64,000 nt of DNA from Cytobacillus oceanisediminis 2691. Its GTDB lineage: Bacteria; Bacillota; Bacilli; Bacillales; Cytobacillaceae. Every line of letters starts with the position of its first letter. Positions within the stretch are counted from its first letter, which is position 1. Made by a program: the position numbers and the translations under genes. Location: the NCBI RefSeq assembly GCF_007678455.1, contig NZ_VEEP01000001.1:672795-736794 (forward strand), read 5' to 3'. The notes beneath the pieces were generated by a model. The model did no database searches, was not told the DNA's origin, and saw only the letters and a program-made list of their open reading frames with translations. Shown one piece after another: positions 45,617 to 53,969 of this stretch.

Positions 45617-47811
45617 TGCTAGAAACAAAACTATCAAGGCGGCGATTCATAAAAGCTTCTGCCGCGACAGCTGCCCTGGCATCTGCGGGGACTGTTGGCT
45701 TTAATGAATGGTCTAAAGAATATGTAAAAGCTAGTGCTAACGCGGAAATTAAAGAAATTCCCAGTACATGCAATGCATGCTCCAGCAAATGCGGAATGGT
45801 TGGCCACATCAAGAATGGGCGTTTATGGAAGCTTACCGGGCATCCAGACCATCCATATTCCAAAGGAAAGCTTTGCGCCAGAGGACATGGGTATGCGACG
45901 GTTGTTTATTCTCAAGACAGGCTGACCCAGCCGCTGAAACGGGATGGAAAGAATAACTTCGAGCCCATTACCTGGGAGCAGGCTTATAAAGAAATTGCTG
46001 AAAAATTAAATAAGATCATCAAAGAGCATGGTCCCGAGGCGGTGGCGCTCACAGAAGACCCAAGAGCTACAGGAAAGTTCTATTCTCCACGATTTATTAA
46101 TGCGCTGGGCTCGGCCAATTATTATACACATCATGTCGTTTGTTCAAATTCAAGAGATGCGGGTTTTCTTCATACAGTCGGAGTGACTGCTACCAGTGCG
46201 GACATCAGCAATGCAAAATATATTATGTTCATTGGCAGAAGCTACGGCGATGGAATCCGTCCGAGTTCGGTCCAGTCTTTGGCAGCTGCACGGGACAATG
46301 GAGCAAAGATTGTCATCGTGGATCCGCGATTGAATAACACGGGCAATCTCGCTACTGAGTGGCTGGCCATTCGTCCAGGTACTGACCTTGCCCTCGTGCT
46401 GGCAATGTCACATGTTCTTATCAAGGAAAACCTTCATGATTTGGATTTTATTAAAAAGTATACAGTTGGTTTTGAAGCGTATGCCAAAGAATTGGTAAAA
46501 TACACTCCGCAATGGGCAGAGGGTATCACGGGTATTCCAGCTGCAGATATCACCCGTATTGCAATTGATATGGGGAAAGCAAAACCAAAAGCCCTGATTG
46601 AACAATCTTGGAGAGGCGCATTTGGCTGCAACTATGAAAATAGCACAGAAACCGGCCGCGCCGTCGCCATGTTCAATGCTTTACTGGGTAATTACCAGCA
46701 AAAAGGCGGAAGTATCTTTGGAGCTAAACCCCACCTGGGCAAATTAGATGAGGTGAAATATCCAAACCCGAAAGAACCAGAGTCACCAAAGGCAGGCAAA
46801 AAGGAATTCCCTCTTGCCTACCAGGGTAGCGGTGTCGCAACAATAGTTGCGAAAGAAGCACTGGAAGGCAAAATGAAGGCGGCTATTTACTACCATTCCA
46901 ATGCTGCCCTTGGCTATGGGAATCCAAAAGTGATGAAAGAAGCATTTTCAAAAATGGATTTGGTTGTAGCCATTGATGTCCAAATGTCTGAAACGGCTCA
47001 ATTGGCCCATTATGTTCTTCCGGAAGTCACCTATATCGAGCGTGATGAGGTCATTGAAGAGTTATCCGGTAAAGTACCGGGAATCGCCTTAAGACAGCAG
47101 ATGGTTGATAAAGTCCATCCTAAGACAAAGCCAATCCATGAGATTTATACAGAGTTGGCAAAAGCGTGCGGTGTAGGCCAATATTTCAATTTCACTCTGG
47201 ATGAGTTGAACGAAGCAATGCTTGCACCGACAGGAATAACCTATAAGCAGCTGAGGGAAAAAGGCACTATCATGTTCCCTGCTGAGGAAATTACGATAGG
47301 GGAAATGCCGAAAGTAAAGACACCATCTGGAAAAATTGAATTCTACAGTGAAACGTATAAGGAAGCCGGTTTTAACCCAATTGTCGAATGGATCGAGCCA
47401 AAAGTTAGTCCTGCAGATGATTCTTTCCGGTTAATCACAGGAAAACAGGCAATCCACAGCCATACACAAACTGCGAATATCCCCATATTGATGCAGATTA
47501 CTAAAGATTATGATTTAGAAAGAATCTGGATCAACCCAGTTCGTGCCAAAGCGCTGGGAATAAAGGATGGGGATATGGTGGAAGTGAAATCCAGTGAAGC
47601 CACCAGCAAAATCCGTGTTAAAGTAACTGAGAGGATCCATCCGGAAGCAATCTTTGTTCCAAGCCACTATGGGATCACATCCAAGGATTTAAAGACCGGA
47701 TACGGTGTGGGCTTTGGCTACATGGAACATGTACCCTTCGATTTTGAAAAATGGAGCGGAGCAGGAAATATCCACGAAGTAATCGTGAAGGTTAGGAAGG
47801 TGAATGGCTGA
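45616..47811 (+). CDS. Tat-exported molybdopterin oxidoreductase, PsrA/PhsA-like catalytic subunit
   Basis: Catalytic subunit (731 residues) of an external respiratory reductase of the DMSO-reductase family. The twin-arginine signal is SRRRFIK (7-13) followed by an Ala-rich core. The 4Fe-4S ligands are C52-x2-C55-x3-C59-x27-C87. The likely molybdenum ligand is C176 (HHVVCSNSRDAG), a cysteine as in polysulfide, thiosulfate and some arsenate or selenate reductases, not serine as in DMSO reductase. The C-terminal molydopterin-binding barrel contains ITGKQAIHSHTQTANIP. Substrate cannot be told from sequence. GGAGGG ribosome site; operon with the next two genes. Confidence 0.88.
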   Translation: MLETKLSRRRFIKASAATAALASAGTVGFNEWSKEYVKASANAEIKEIPSTCNACSSKCGMVGHIKNGRLWKLTGHPDHPYSKGKLCARGHGYATVVYSQDRLTQPLKRDGKNNFEPITWEQAYKEIAEKLNKIIKEHGPEAVALTEDPRATGKFYSPRFINALGSANYYTHHVVCSNSRDAGFLHTVGVTATSADISNAKYIMFIGRSYGDGIRPSSVQSLAAARDNGAKIVIVDPRLNNTGNLATEWLAIRPGTDLALVLAMSHVLIKENLHDLDFIKKYTVGFEAYAKELVKYTPQWAEGITGIPAADITRIAIDMGKAKPKALIEQSWRGAFGCNYENSTETGRAVAMFNALLGNYQQKGGSIFGAKPHLGKLDEVKYPNPKEPESPKAGKKEFPLAYQGSGVATIVAKEALEGKMKAAIYYHSNAALGYGNPKVMKEAFSKMDLVVAIDVQMSETAQLAHYVLPEVTYIERDEVIEELSGKVPGIALRQQMVDKVHPKTKPIHEIYTELAKACGVGQYFNFTLDELNEAMLAPTGITYKQLREKGTIMFPAEEITIGEMPKVKTPSGKIEFYSETYKEAGFNPIVEWIEPKVSPADDSFRLITGKQAIHSHTQTANIPILMQITKDYDLERIWINPVRAKALGIKDGDMVEVKSSEATSKIRVKVTERIHPEAIFVPSHYGITSKDLKTGYGVGFGYMEHVPFDFEKWSGAGNIHEVIVKVRKVNG

Positions 47812-48347
47812 TGGCACGCTATGGAATGGTGATAGACACAAGAAAATGCGTCGGCTGTTACGCATGCCGGGTGAGCTGCCAGATGCAGAATGAACTTCCG
47901 GTGGAAGAGTCCTTTATTAAATTTTACGAAAAAGAAACGGGCGTTTTCCCGAACGTAAAGAACGAAATCGTCCCTGTGCAATGTCAGCATTGCGAGGATG
48001 CACCATGTGTAAGTGTCTGCCCGACCAAGGCTACCTACACAACAGAAGAAGGCATCGTACTTGTAGACTCAGAAAAATGTATAGGCTGCAAATATTGTAT
48101 GGTTGCTTGCCATTACGGTGCAAGAACACAGAATCACGAGACGGGAGTAGTGGAAAAATGCCGTTTCTGTTCCGAACTTGTGGCGGAAGGAAAACAGCCG
48201 GCCTGTGTCACAACATGCATTAGCAATGCCCGGATTTTCGGTGACCTTGATGATCCGAGCAGTGAAGTATCAAAGGCGATTGTAAAATTAAATGCCCAGC
48301 CTTTGAGACCGGATTTAGGAAAGGCAAAAATTTATTACGTGAGGTGA
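47811..48347 (+). CDS. Four-cluster Fe-S electron-transfer subunit (PsrB/PhsB/DmsB-like)
   Basis: Subunit of 178 residues carrying electrons between the membrane anchor and the catalytic subunit. Four cysteine groups suit four [4Fe-4S] clusters: CVGCYACRVSC (13-23), CQHCEDAPCVSVCP, CIGCKYCMVAC and CRFC with a later CVTTC. It has no signal of its own, so it would be co-exported with the Tat-bearing subunit. The start overlaps the preceding stop by one base (TGATG). Confidence 0.92.
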   Translation: MARYGMVIDTRKCVGCYACRVSCQMQNELPVEESFIKFYEKETGVFPNVKNEIVPVQCQHCEDAPCVSVCPTKATYTTEEGIVLVDSEKCIGCKYCMVACHYGARTQNHETGVVEKCRFCSELVAEGKQPACVTTCISNARIFGDLDDPSSEVSKAIVKLNAQPLRPDLGKAKIYYVR

Positions 48348-48353
48348 TTATAA

Positions 48354-49250
48354 ATGGTTTGGGGAACTATTATCGCAGCTTATTTATTCCTTGCCGGGCT
48401 GAGTGCAGGGGCGTTCTTAACCTCTTCCTATGCAGCAAGAAAATATCCTGATGCTGTTGCCGTCCGTTTTGCTGGCAGACTGATCAGTCCAATCCTGATG
48501 GGGATCGGTCTATTGCTTCTCATTGTCGATGCAGAGGCAGGATTGAAAGATCCATTGCGCTTCATCTATTTGTTCACGAATTTCAATTCAGTCATGACCA
48601 TTGGGACTTATTTCATCAGCTTCTTTATGATGGCTGCAGCCTACATGGCCGTGATGGAATTGTTGAAAAAAGAAACAAACAAAATAATCGAATACGTCGG
48701 CATGGTTTTTGCTGTTGCAACAGCAATTTATACAGGCTTCCTAATTGGTGTCATTGGTGCTGTACCACTTTGGAACACGGCCATTTTGCCTATCCTGTTT
48801 GTTGTTTCTGCCTTCTCAACAGGGATTGCCGGGACGATGCTTGCGGCATCGATAATGGATAAAAAAGTCATCCATCATGTGATGTCCATCAAAAAAATTC
48901 ACCTATCGCTGCTGATTGCTGAAGTCTTCCTGATATTCACAATGTTCTTGATCACATCTTCAACCAATGAATCGGCTGCCCAATCGGTATCCATGCTGCT
49001 GACTGGCGAATACAGCACAATTTTTTGGGTCGGCTTGATTGCAATAGGGCTGATTGTGCCAATCATCATCGAAGGTCTGGAGTTATTTAACTTCAAAAAG
49101 CTGAACACCAGCCGCGCAGGACTGGAAGTTGCAGCCGGAGGTACAAGCGGGATTGCCGCAACCCTCATAACCGAAAGCGCAGTTCTTACCGGAGGCTTCA
49201 TCCTTCGTTATCTATTGCTAGCCGCAGCAGTACCTGTCATCTTTTTATAA
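48354..49250 (+). CDS. NrfD/PsrC-type membrane anchor and quinol-oxidising subunit
   Basis: Integral membrane protein of 298 residues with eight to nine hydrophobic helices, NrfD family. It begins WGTIIAAYLFLAGLSAGAFL, the usual first helix. It would take electrons from menaquinol and pass them to the Fe-S subunit. Last gene of the operon, followed by a strong terminator. Confidence 0.9.
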   Translation: MVWGTIIAAYLFLAGLSAGAFLTSSYAARKYPDAVAVRFAGRLISPILMGIGLLLLIVDAEAGLKDPLRFIYLFTNFNSVMTIGTYFISFFMMAAAYMAVMELLKKETNKIIEYVGMVFAVATAIYTGFLIGVIGAVPLWNTAILPILFVVSAFSTGIAGTMLAASIMDKKVIHHVMSIKKIHLSLLIAEVFLIFTMFLITSSTNESAAQSVSMLLTGEYSTIFWVGLIAIGLIVPIIIEGLELFNFKKLNTSRAGLEVAAGGTSGIAATLITESAVLTGGFILRYLLLAAAVPVIFL

Positions 49251-49263
49251 GAACAAAACGAAT

Positions 49264-49300
49264 CAGCGTGAAATCTTGATATAAGATTTCACGCTTTTTA
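49264..49300 (+). terminator. Intrinsic terminator of the molybdoenzyme operon
   Basis: AGCGTGAAATCTT and AAGATTTCACGCT perfect 13-base arms are followed by TTTTAATTT. Confidence 0.93.
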
Positions 49301-49311
49301 ATTTGTCTTTT

Positions 49312-49945
49312 TCTCGGACAAAACCTAGGCATAATTAGCTGGAAATGTCTGAAGTAGGTCCATGTTCGGTCAAGACTTATGCATCACCAGCTGAAAATGT
49401 CTGAAGTGGGGTCGTGTTCGGACAAAAGCCTGGCGTCAGCAGCTATAAATGTCCGAAGTGGGGTAGTCTTCGGACAAAAGTCCGGCGTTAGCAACTCGAA
49501 ATGTCAGAAGTAGGTCCATGTTCGGACAAAACTCAGGCATCAGCAGCTGGAAATGTCTGAAGTAGGTCCATGTTCGGACAAAACTCAGGCATCACCAGCT
49601 GGAAATGTCTGAAGTGGGGTCGTGTTCGGACAAAAGCCTGGCGTCAGCAGCTGGTAATGTCTGAAGGAGGGTCGTGTTCGGACAAAAGCCTGGCTTCAGA
49701 ACCTCGAAATGTCTGAAATAGGAGTATGTTCGGACAAAACTCAGGCATCAGCAGCATGAAATGTCTGAAGTAGGAGTATGTTCGGACAAAACTCAGGCAT
49801 CAGCAGCTGGAAATGTCTGAAGTAGGACCATGTTCGGACAAAAGCCTGGCTTCAGCAACTCGAAATGTGTAAAGTAGGAGCGTGTTCAGACAACAAAACC
49901 ATGCGGTCAACATCCGAAAATGTCTGAACTATAATCGTGTTCAAA
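49312..49945. repeat. 52-bp tandem array of inverted-repeat units (12 units plus a degenerate end)
   Basis: TCGG/TCAG marks at 49314, 49366, 49418 and so on to 49886 are each exactly 52 bases apart. Each unit has a TTCGGACAAAA box and, about 25 bases on, AATGTCTGAAG; TTCGGACA and TGTCTGAA pair with one G-U (fully as TGTCCGAA in unit 3). A 13th, degenerate unit begins about 3 bases out of phase near 49941. Two sub-types differ in the middle (ACTCAGGCATCAGCAG and GCCTGGCGTCAGCAG). No gene is found here. The rest of the 839-base gap (49946-50021) shows nothing. Confidence 0.92.
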
Positions 49946-50021
49946 AAAACTCCCGATTGCAGAAGAATTATCACCTTAAAAAACCAATAATTAAGCTGAA
50001 TCCTTATCGATGTTCAACTTG

Positions 50022-50051
50022 TTGACATTAAAAGGGATTTCCAGCGATAAT
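50022..50051 (+). promoter_or_regulatory. Sigma-A promoter of the Nudix gene
   Basis: TTGACA and GATAAT are separated by 18 bases, about 40 bases before the start. Confidence 0.55.
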
Positions 50052-50089
50052 GTCATAAAATGCACCTGATAAACTGAGAGGATAAGAAA

Positions 50090-50548
50090 ATGATAATCTT
50101 TGGAAAAAAGGAAGCAGACATCAGTTACAAATGGAGACCAGGTGTTTATGGATTGATTTTTAATGAAAAGAATCAAATCGCCTTGATCCGGACTGATGAG
50201 GGTAAGTATTTCCTTCCAGGTGGCGGCATGGAAGATTATGAAACTCACCAGGAATGTCTCGTTAGGGAAGGTATAGAAGAAACCGCCCTGATTCTTACAG
50301 TCGGTGAATGGATTGGCAAAGCGAAGCAATATTTTTATTCGGAAAATGATCAACAACATTATTTGTCCGAAGGAGATTTCTATTTAGCTCATATTGCGGG
50401 AAAAGCCGATGGGCCTGCTGAACTAGACCACCACTTGGAATGGATCGAATTGGACGCAGCTATTGAAAAACTATTTCATGAGCACCAGCGCTGGGCTGTC
50501 CGAAAAGTTTTGAAGCTGGCTAAGAATCACCATCTGCATTCTATTTAA
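50090..50548 (+). CDS. Nudix hydrolase
   Basis: Hydrolase of nucleoside-diphosphate-linked substrates, 152 residues. The Nudix box fits Gx5Ex7REUxEExGU: it runs from GGGMEDYETH (44-53) to LVREGIEETAL, with the metal-binding E-E pair present. The box is preceded by YFLPGG. No other domain, so the substrate is unknown. It has a GAGAGG-like weak ribosome site and its own promoter. Confidence 0.88.
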   Translation: MIIFGKKEADISYKWRPGVYGLIFNEKNQIALIRTDEGKYFLPGGGMEDYETHQECLVREGIEETALILTVGEWIGKAKQYFYSENDQQHYLSEGDFYLAHIAGKADGPAELDHHLEWIELDAAIEKLFHEHQRWAVRKVLKLAKNHHLHSI

Positions 50549-50736
50549 TGAATATGGTGAAAGAAGGAGAATCCGTGCCATTTGGGAAAATCAAATGACC
50601 CAAATTACCTCTTTTCTTTCACACCTGCTTAATGGTAATGTTAGCTTAATCACCTTTTCCTTACATAAAAATAGTTTGATGGAAGCATTTAGTGGGAAAA
50701 TATTTCATAGAACAGCAAAGAATAATGAGGGTGATT

Positions 50737-50880
50737 ATGGATATCAACTATGAATTTCAGATCTTCCACGAAGAATTAAGAAAGCTGAAAAAAGATTTTC
50801 AGCGTTGTGAAGATGTGACAATAAAGAAATCAATTGCCAATGACATTGAACTTTTGGAAAATGCGCTTAAAGCGATCTGA
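50737..50880 (+). CDS. Small charged helical protein, unknown function
   Basis: Forty-seven residues (MDINYEFQIFHEELRKLKKD at the start), rich in Lys and Glu and likely a short helical hairpin. GAGGGTGATT lies just upstream of ATG 50737; an upstream in-frame ATG at 50725 is possible. It lies 23 bases before the next gene, so the two may be co-transcribed. It lacks the signature of Spo0E-like small proteins. Not recognised. Confidence 0.5.
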   Translation: MDINYEFQIFHEELRKLKKDFQRCEDVTIKKSIANDIELLENALKAI

Positions 50881-50903
50881 AAAAATGAAGCAGGAGATTT
50901 ACT

Positions 50904-51230
50904 ATGAATAGACAAATAACTGATCCAGAATTCCTTTCTTTCTGTGAAACTGCCAAACCGATCGAAGTAGTTGAAAAGATCACTGATCATAACATCCGTG
51001 GGCTTGAGAATATTGCGCTACGTTCGATTTCGACTCGGAACAAGCTTCCGGCAAATGTTGTGAACCTTTTGGTGGCCTATTTTTACAGCCACTATGGGAA
51101 TCAGGTGTATAATCGGAATGATCTGGCACGGCTTTATGATTACTGGGCCTCAAAGGATGTCAGGACAATGGCCAAAGCTTCTGAAATGGTCCAGGAGGAT
51201 ATTGAGGAAGTCCTTAAATCATTGAAATAG
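50904..51230 (+). CDS. Stand-alone DnaB/DnaD C-terminal-domain-like protein
   Basis: Protein of 108 residues. DPEFLSFCETAKPIEVVE, KLPANVVNLLVAYFYSHYG and YDYWASKDVRTMAKASEMVQ resemble the second DnaD-like domain of Gram-positive DnaB and DnaD replication initiation proteins (LPPGVVNVLL..YV and IA.HWARK.VKT in the B. subtilis protein, from memory). Here it forms the whole protein, without the N-terminal oligomerisation domain. The role is unknown; single-strand DNA binding is a possible inference. Ribosome site GCAGGAG. Confidence 0.65.
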   Translation: MNRQITDPEFLSFCETAKPIEVVEKITDHNIRGLENIALRSISTRNKLPANVVNLLVAYFYSHYGNQVYNRNDLARLYDYWASKDVRTMAKASEMVQEDIEEVLKSLK

Positions 51231-51241
51231 CCCAATTTATG

Positions 51242-51270
51242 AACAGGCTGATAGCAGCCTGTTTTTTTTT
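51242..51270 (+). terminator. Intrinsic terminator after the DnaD-like gene
   Basis: AACAGGCTG and CAGCCTGTT perfect arms around ATAG are followed by eight T residues. Confidence 0.92.
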
Positions 51271-51330
51271 GGAGGAAAATCACATTTCATCGCGAAATCT
51301 TATACAAAGGCTGTATTCGTAAAGATTGTT

Positions 51331-51356
51331 GTTAAAATCCTAAAGCCGATTTTAAC
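51331..51356. other. Inverted repeat of unknown role upstream of the acetyltransferase gene
   Basis: GTTAAAATC and GATTTTAAC flank CTAAAGCC. No T run follows. The 291-base gap shows nothing else definite. Confidence 0.4.
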
Positions 51357-51521
51357 GTGATAAAAGCCATTTTGTTGGTCGGGACTAAGTTGGCAAGCTC
51401 TTTTCTCATATTAAGCGTGAATTTTGTGAAGAAACTTAGGTAGTTCCATCCTAATTTGTATTCAATAGCAACAATGTTTGAGAAAAGAGCCTATACAAAA
51501 GATTGAAAGCAGGGTGGTATT

Positions 51522-52019
51522 TTGCTCAAGGAATCTCAGATAAAAATAGCCGGAAATGATGACGGTCAAAAGGTGGTCCAGTTTTTAAAGCGAATCGCAC
51601 AGTGGATGAAGGACAATGATATCAATCAGTGGCGATACCTTCTTAGTGGCGGGGATGATGAAGAAATCCTGCATGCGGTAAAGAAGATGGAAACTTATAT
51701 CGTTTTGAATGGAGATGAAGTGATTGCTACCTTTACTATTTCGGAAGACCAGAGTGAATGGGATCATCATATCTTTGGTGTAGATTTCGCCCGGGATTCA
51801 CTTTATTTGCACAGATTGGCCATTTCTCCAGAATTGATAGGAACTGGTGTGGGAAGCGAACTATTGGACTGGATTCATCAACACATATCAACAGACAAAT
51901 CCTTCCTCAAATTAGATTGCGTTTCGGATAACAGGAAATTGAACAAGTTTTATATAGACAACGGTTTTGAATATTTGGGCGAAACGGATCATCATAGCAA
52001 ATACCAAAAAAAATTATAA
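51522..52019 (+). CDS. GNAT-family N-acetyltransferase
   Basis: Acetyl-CoA-dependent transferase of 165 residues. The central GNAT motif is LYLHRLAISPELIGTGVGSE (residues about 91-110), with the acetyl-CoA loop in IGTGVGSELL, and motif B is LDCVSDNRKLNKFYIDNGFEYLG. The TTG start at 51522 follows AGGGTGG. Substrate unknown. No operon partner; it ends 14 bases before T-rich DNA. Confidence 0.85.
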   Translation: MLKESQIKIAGNDDGQKVVQFLKRIAQWMKDNDINQWRYLLSGGDDEEILHAVKKMETYIVLNGDEVIATFTISEDQSEWDHHIFGVDFARDSLYLHRLAISPELIGTGVGSELLDWIHQHISTDKSFLKLDCVSDNRKLNKFYIDNGFEYLGETDHHSKYQKKL

Positions 52020-52120
52020 AGATGAATCAGAGGACTCTATGCGGGTCTTTTTTTTATACAGCAATGGGAAGATGTCACTCAATGTTAATAAACAAAACAT
52101 TTTACCCGCAAAAACAGAGG

Positions 52121-52137
52121 TTACAATAGAGTTGTAA
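52121..52137. promoter_or_regulatory. Inverted repeat near the kinase promoter
   Basis: TTACAA-TAGAG-TTGTAA overlaps a possible -10 (TACAAT) 27 bases before the kinase start. It may be a response-regulator site; the match is structural only. Confidence 0.3.
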
Positions 52138-52163
52138 AGATACCGCAGTTGCGAGGGATTGCT

Positions 52164-53207
52164 ATGTTGATGCAGACAGAATATTTGGCAGATATTGTGA
52201 ATCATTTGCCTGAGGGTATGATTGTAATGGATACAGAGCGGACGATTCATTACCTTAATGAAAAGGCAATAGAAATGACAGGCTGGAAACTTGGAGAGAA
52301 GGTGCCATATTGCACTTATTGCCAGGAACGTGAAGTGAATGAGGATGAGAACCGCTGTATTCTTACGGCTGATGAGCCAATTCCTTCTTTTAACTCCCAT
52401 CTGGCTGTATATGAAGGACTTGAAGAGTTTGAAATGTCCTTGAAAAAACTCATAATAGCTGAAGTAACCTATTATGTCCTGCGCATCCGACAGCCAGTGC
52501 AGAATGAAAATAGCGAACGCGCCAGGTTCCATGAGCTGCTTGTCCGGGAGACGCTGCTTGCCCAGGAAGCAGAACGGAAAAGGATTGCCAGGGAATTGCA
52601 CGACCATATCGGCCAAAGCGTATATAGTATATTCCTTGGCTTGGAGGTCATAAAGCAGGGATTCAGCGATGAGAAATATCAGCACCATCTTTTCAATATG
52701 ATAAATGTCATGGAAAAAACGCTTAAAAATATCAAACAGCTGACCAAAAGTCTCCGGCCAGAAATTGTCTACGATATCGGCCTCGAAAAATCACTTCGCC
52801 AGGCTGTTAAGGACTGGCGGAAATTATATCAGATAGAAATCTTCCTTGAAATGGAGCTGGATAAAAAACAGGAGCTTGACCCGGAAAAAGAGCTCCATCT
52901 ATTCAGGGTCATCCAGGAAAGTGTTGCCAATGCGGTTCGCCACGGACAAGCAACCTATGTCTCCATTCATTTAAAAACCTATTATCAATATGTCTTTTTC
53001 AATTTATACGATAACGGAATCGGATTCTTATCAGAAGGCTGTAAAAAGAAAGGACTTGGCTTAAAGCATATGTATGAGCGCTGTAAAATGCTTGATGGAG
53101 ATATCAAGTGGCTTAGCAAAGAGGGCGGGCCGACAAGGGTGGAAGGATTTGTATCTTTGATCAAAGCGGAGGGAGAGAGGGAAAGTGAACTTAATGATCA
53201 TCGATGA
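52164..53207 (+). CDS. Soluble PAS-domain sensor histidine kinase with a cysteine motif (NreB/LnrJ-like)
   Basis: Cytoplasmic kinase of 347 residues with no membrane segment. The PAS domain (about 5-110) carries C50-x2-C53-x11-C65-x2-T68. As I recall, the oxygen sensor NreB of staphylococci binds a [4Fe-4S] cluster through C-x2-C-x11-C-x2-C, so only the last ligand differs. The HisKA_3 helix follows with the phospho-acceptor H146 (IARELHDHIGQS), then a HATPase domain (ESVANAVRHGQA, YDNGIGF, GLGLKHMYERC). The start at 52164 is supported by GAGGGA upstream. It overlaps the response regulator gene by 23 bases. Confidence 0.85.
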   Translation: MLMQTEYLADIVNHLPEGMIVMDTERTIHYLNEKAIEMTGWKLGEKVPYCTYCQEREVNEDENRCILTADEPIPSFNSHLAVYEGLEEFEMSLKKLIIAEVTYYVLRIRQPVQNENSERARFHELLVRETLLAQEAERKRIARELHDHIGQSVYSIFLGLEVIKQGFSDEKYQHHLFNMINVMEKTLKNIKQLTKSLRPEIVYDIGLEKSLRQAVKDWRKLYQIEIFLEMELDKKQELDPEKELHLFRVIQESVANAVRHGQATYVSIHLKTYYQYVFFNLYDNGIGFLSEGCKKKGLGLKHMYERCKMLDGDIKWLSKEGGPTRVEGFVSLIKAEGERESELNDHR

Positions 53208-53811
53208 CCATGAGATTGTCAGGGATGGATTGAGCATGCTTCTTCAACAATCATTTTGCATTGATGGAAGGATCTGTGCCTGTGATGGTTATGAAGCTGT
53301 AAAAGCTGCGGAGAATTTTCCGGCAGACCTCGTCCTGCTGGACCTTTCGATGCCCGGCGGGTTGGATGGTATGTCAACTCTGGAAAGATTGAGGAAATTG
53401 CTGCCGGAGGCCAAGATTGTCATCTTTTCAATGCACGATGATATAGTCTACCAGAAAAAAGCTTATGAGGCAGGAGCTGACGGCTTTTTAATCAAACAGT
53501 TGAAGCGGGATGATCTCATCCAATCCCTTGATCAGATTTTGGCAAATCAAAAGGTGTTCGATACATATGTTTGGGAAGATAGTTCAGAAGGGGATCATTT
53601 TAATCTGGTCGACCTCCCGATAACAAAACGCGAAAAAGAGGTTTTCGTACTGACTGTTAAAGGATACTCGCAAAAAGATATAGCAGAAAGGCTTGACATT
53701 TCCGTCAAAACTGTTGAAAATCACAGACAGAAAATCGGTGAGAAGCTCGGTACCCACAAGCGTTATGAATGGGTTGAAACTGCAAGGAAATACAATGTAT
53801 TTTACTCTTAA
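53185..53811 (+). CDS. NarL/LuxR-family response regulator
   Basis: Response regulator of 208 residues, partner of the overlapping kinase. The receiver domain has acidic pair D7-D8, phospho-acceptor D53 (LVLLDLSMPGG) and a conserved lysine (GFLIKQLKRD). The C-terminal LuxR helix-turn-helix is TKREKEVFVLTVKGYSQKDI followed by VKTVENHRQKI. The GTG start at 53185 has GGAGAGAGGG upstream. The ABC exporter downstream is the obvious target, by analogy with LnrK and lnrLMN in B. subtilis; inference. Confidence 0.92.
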   Translation: MNLMIIDDHEIVRDGLSMLLQQSFCIDGRICACDGYEAVKAAENFPADLVLLDLSMPGGLDGMSTLERLRKLLPEAKIVIFSMHDDIVYQKKAYEAGADGFLIKQLKRDDLIQSLDQILANQKVFDTYVWEDSSEGDHFNLVDLPITKREKEVFVLTVKGYSQKDIAERLDISVKTVENHRQKIGEKLGTHKRYEWVETARKYNVFYS

Positions 53812-53812
53812 C

Positions 53813-53842
53813 AACAGGGCAAAAAAATGTCCTGTTTTTTTT
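53813..53842 (+). terminator. Intrinsic terminator of the two-component genes
   Basis: AACAGG...CCTGTT arms around an A-rich loop are followed by eight T residues. Confidence 0.85.
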
Positions 53843-53969
53843 ACTATATAAATAAGGGCTGTAATCCAAAGTGATTTTTTGATGAAATGTCCATTTTTTT
53901 TTGGGATTATTTCATGCTGGGATTTTTTTTGCGATAATGGAAGAATAATAGTACGAAAGCAGGTGTTTT

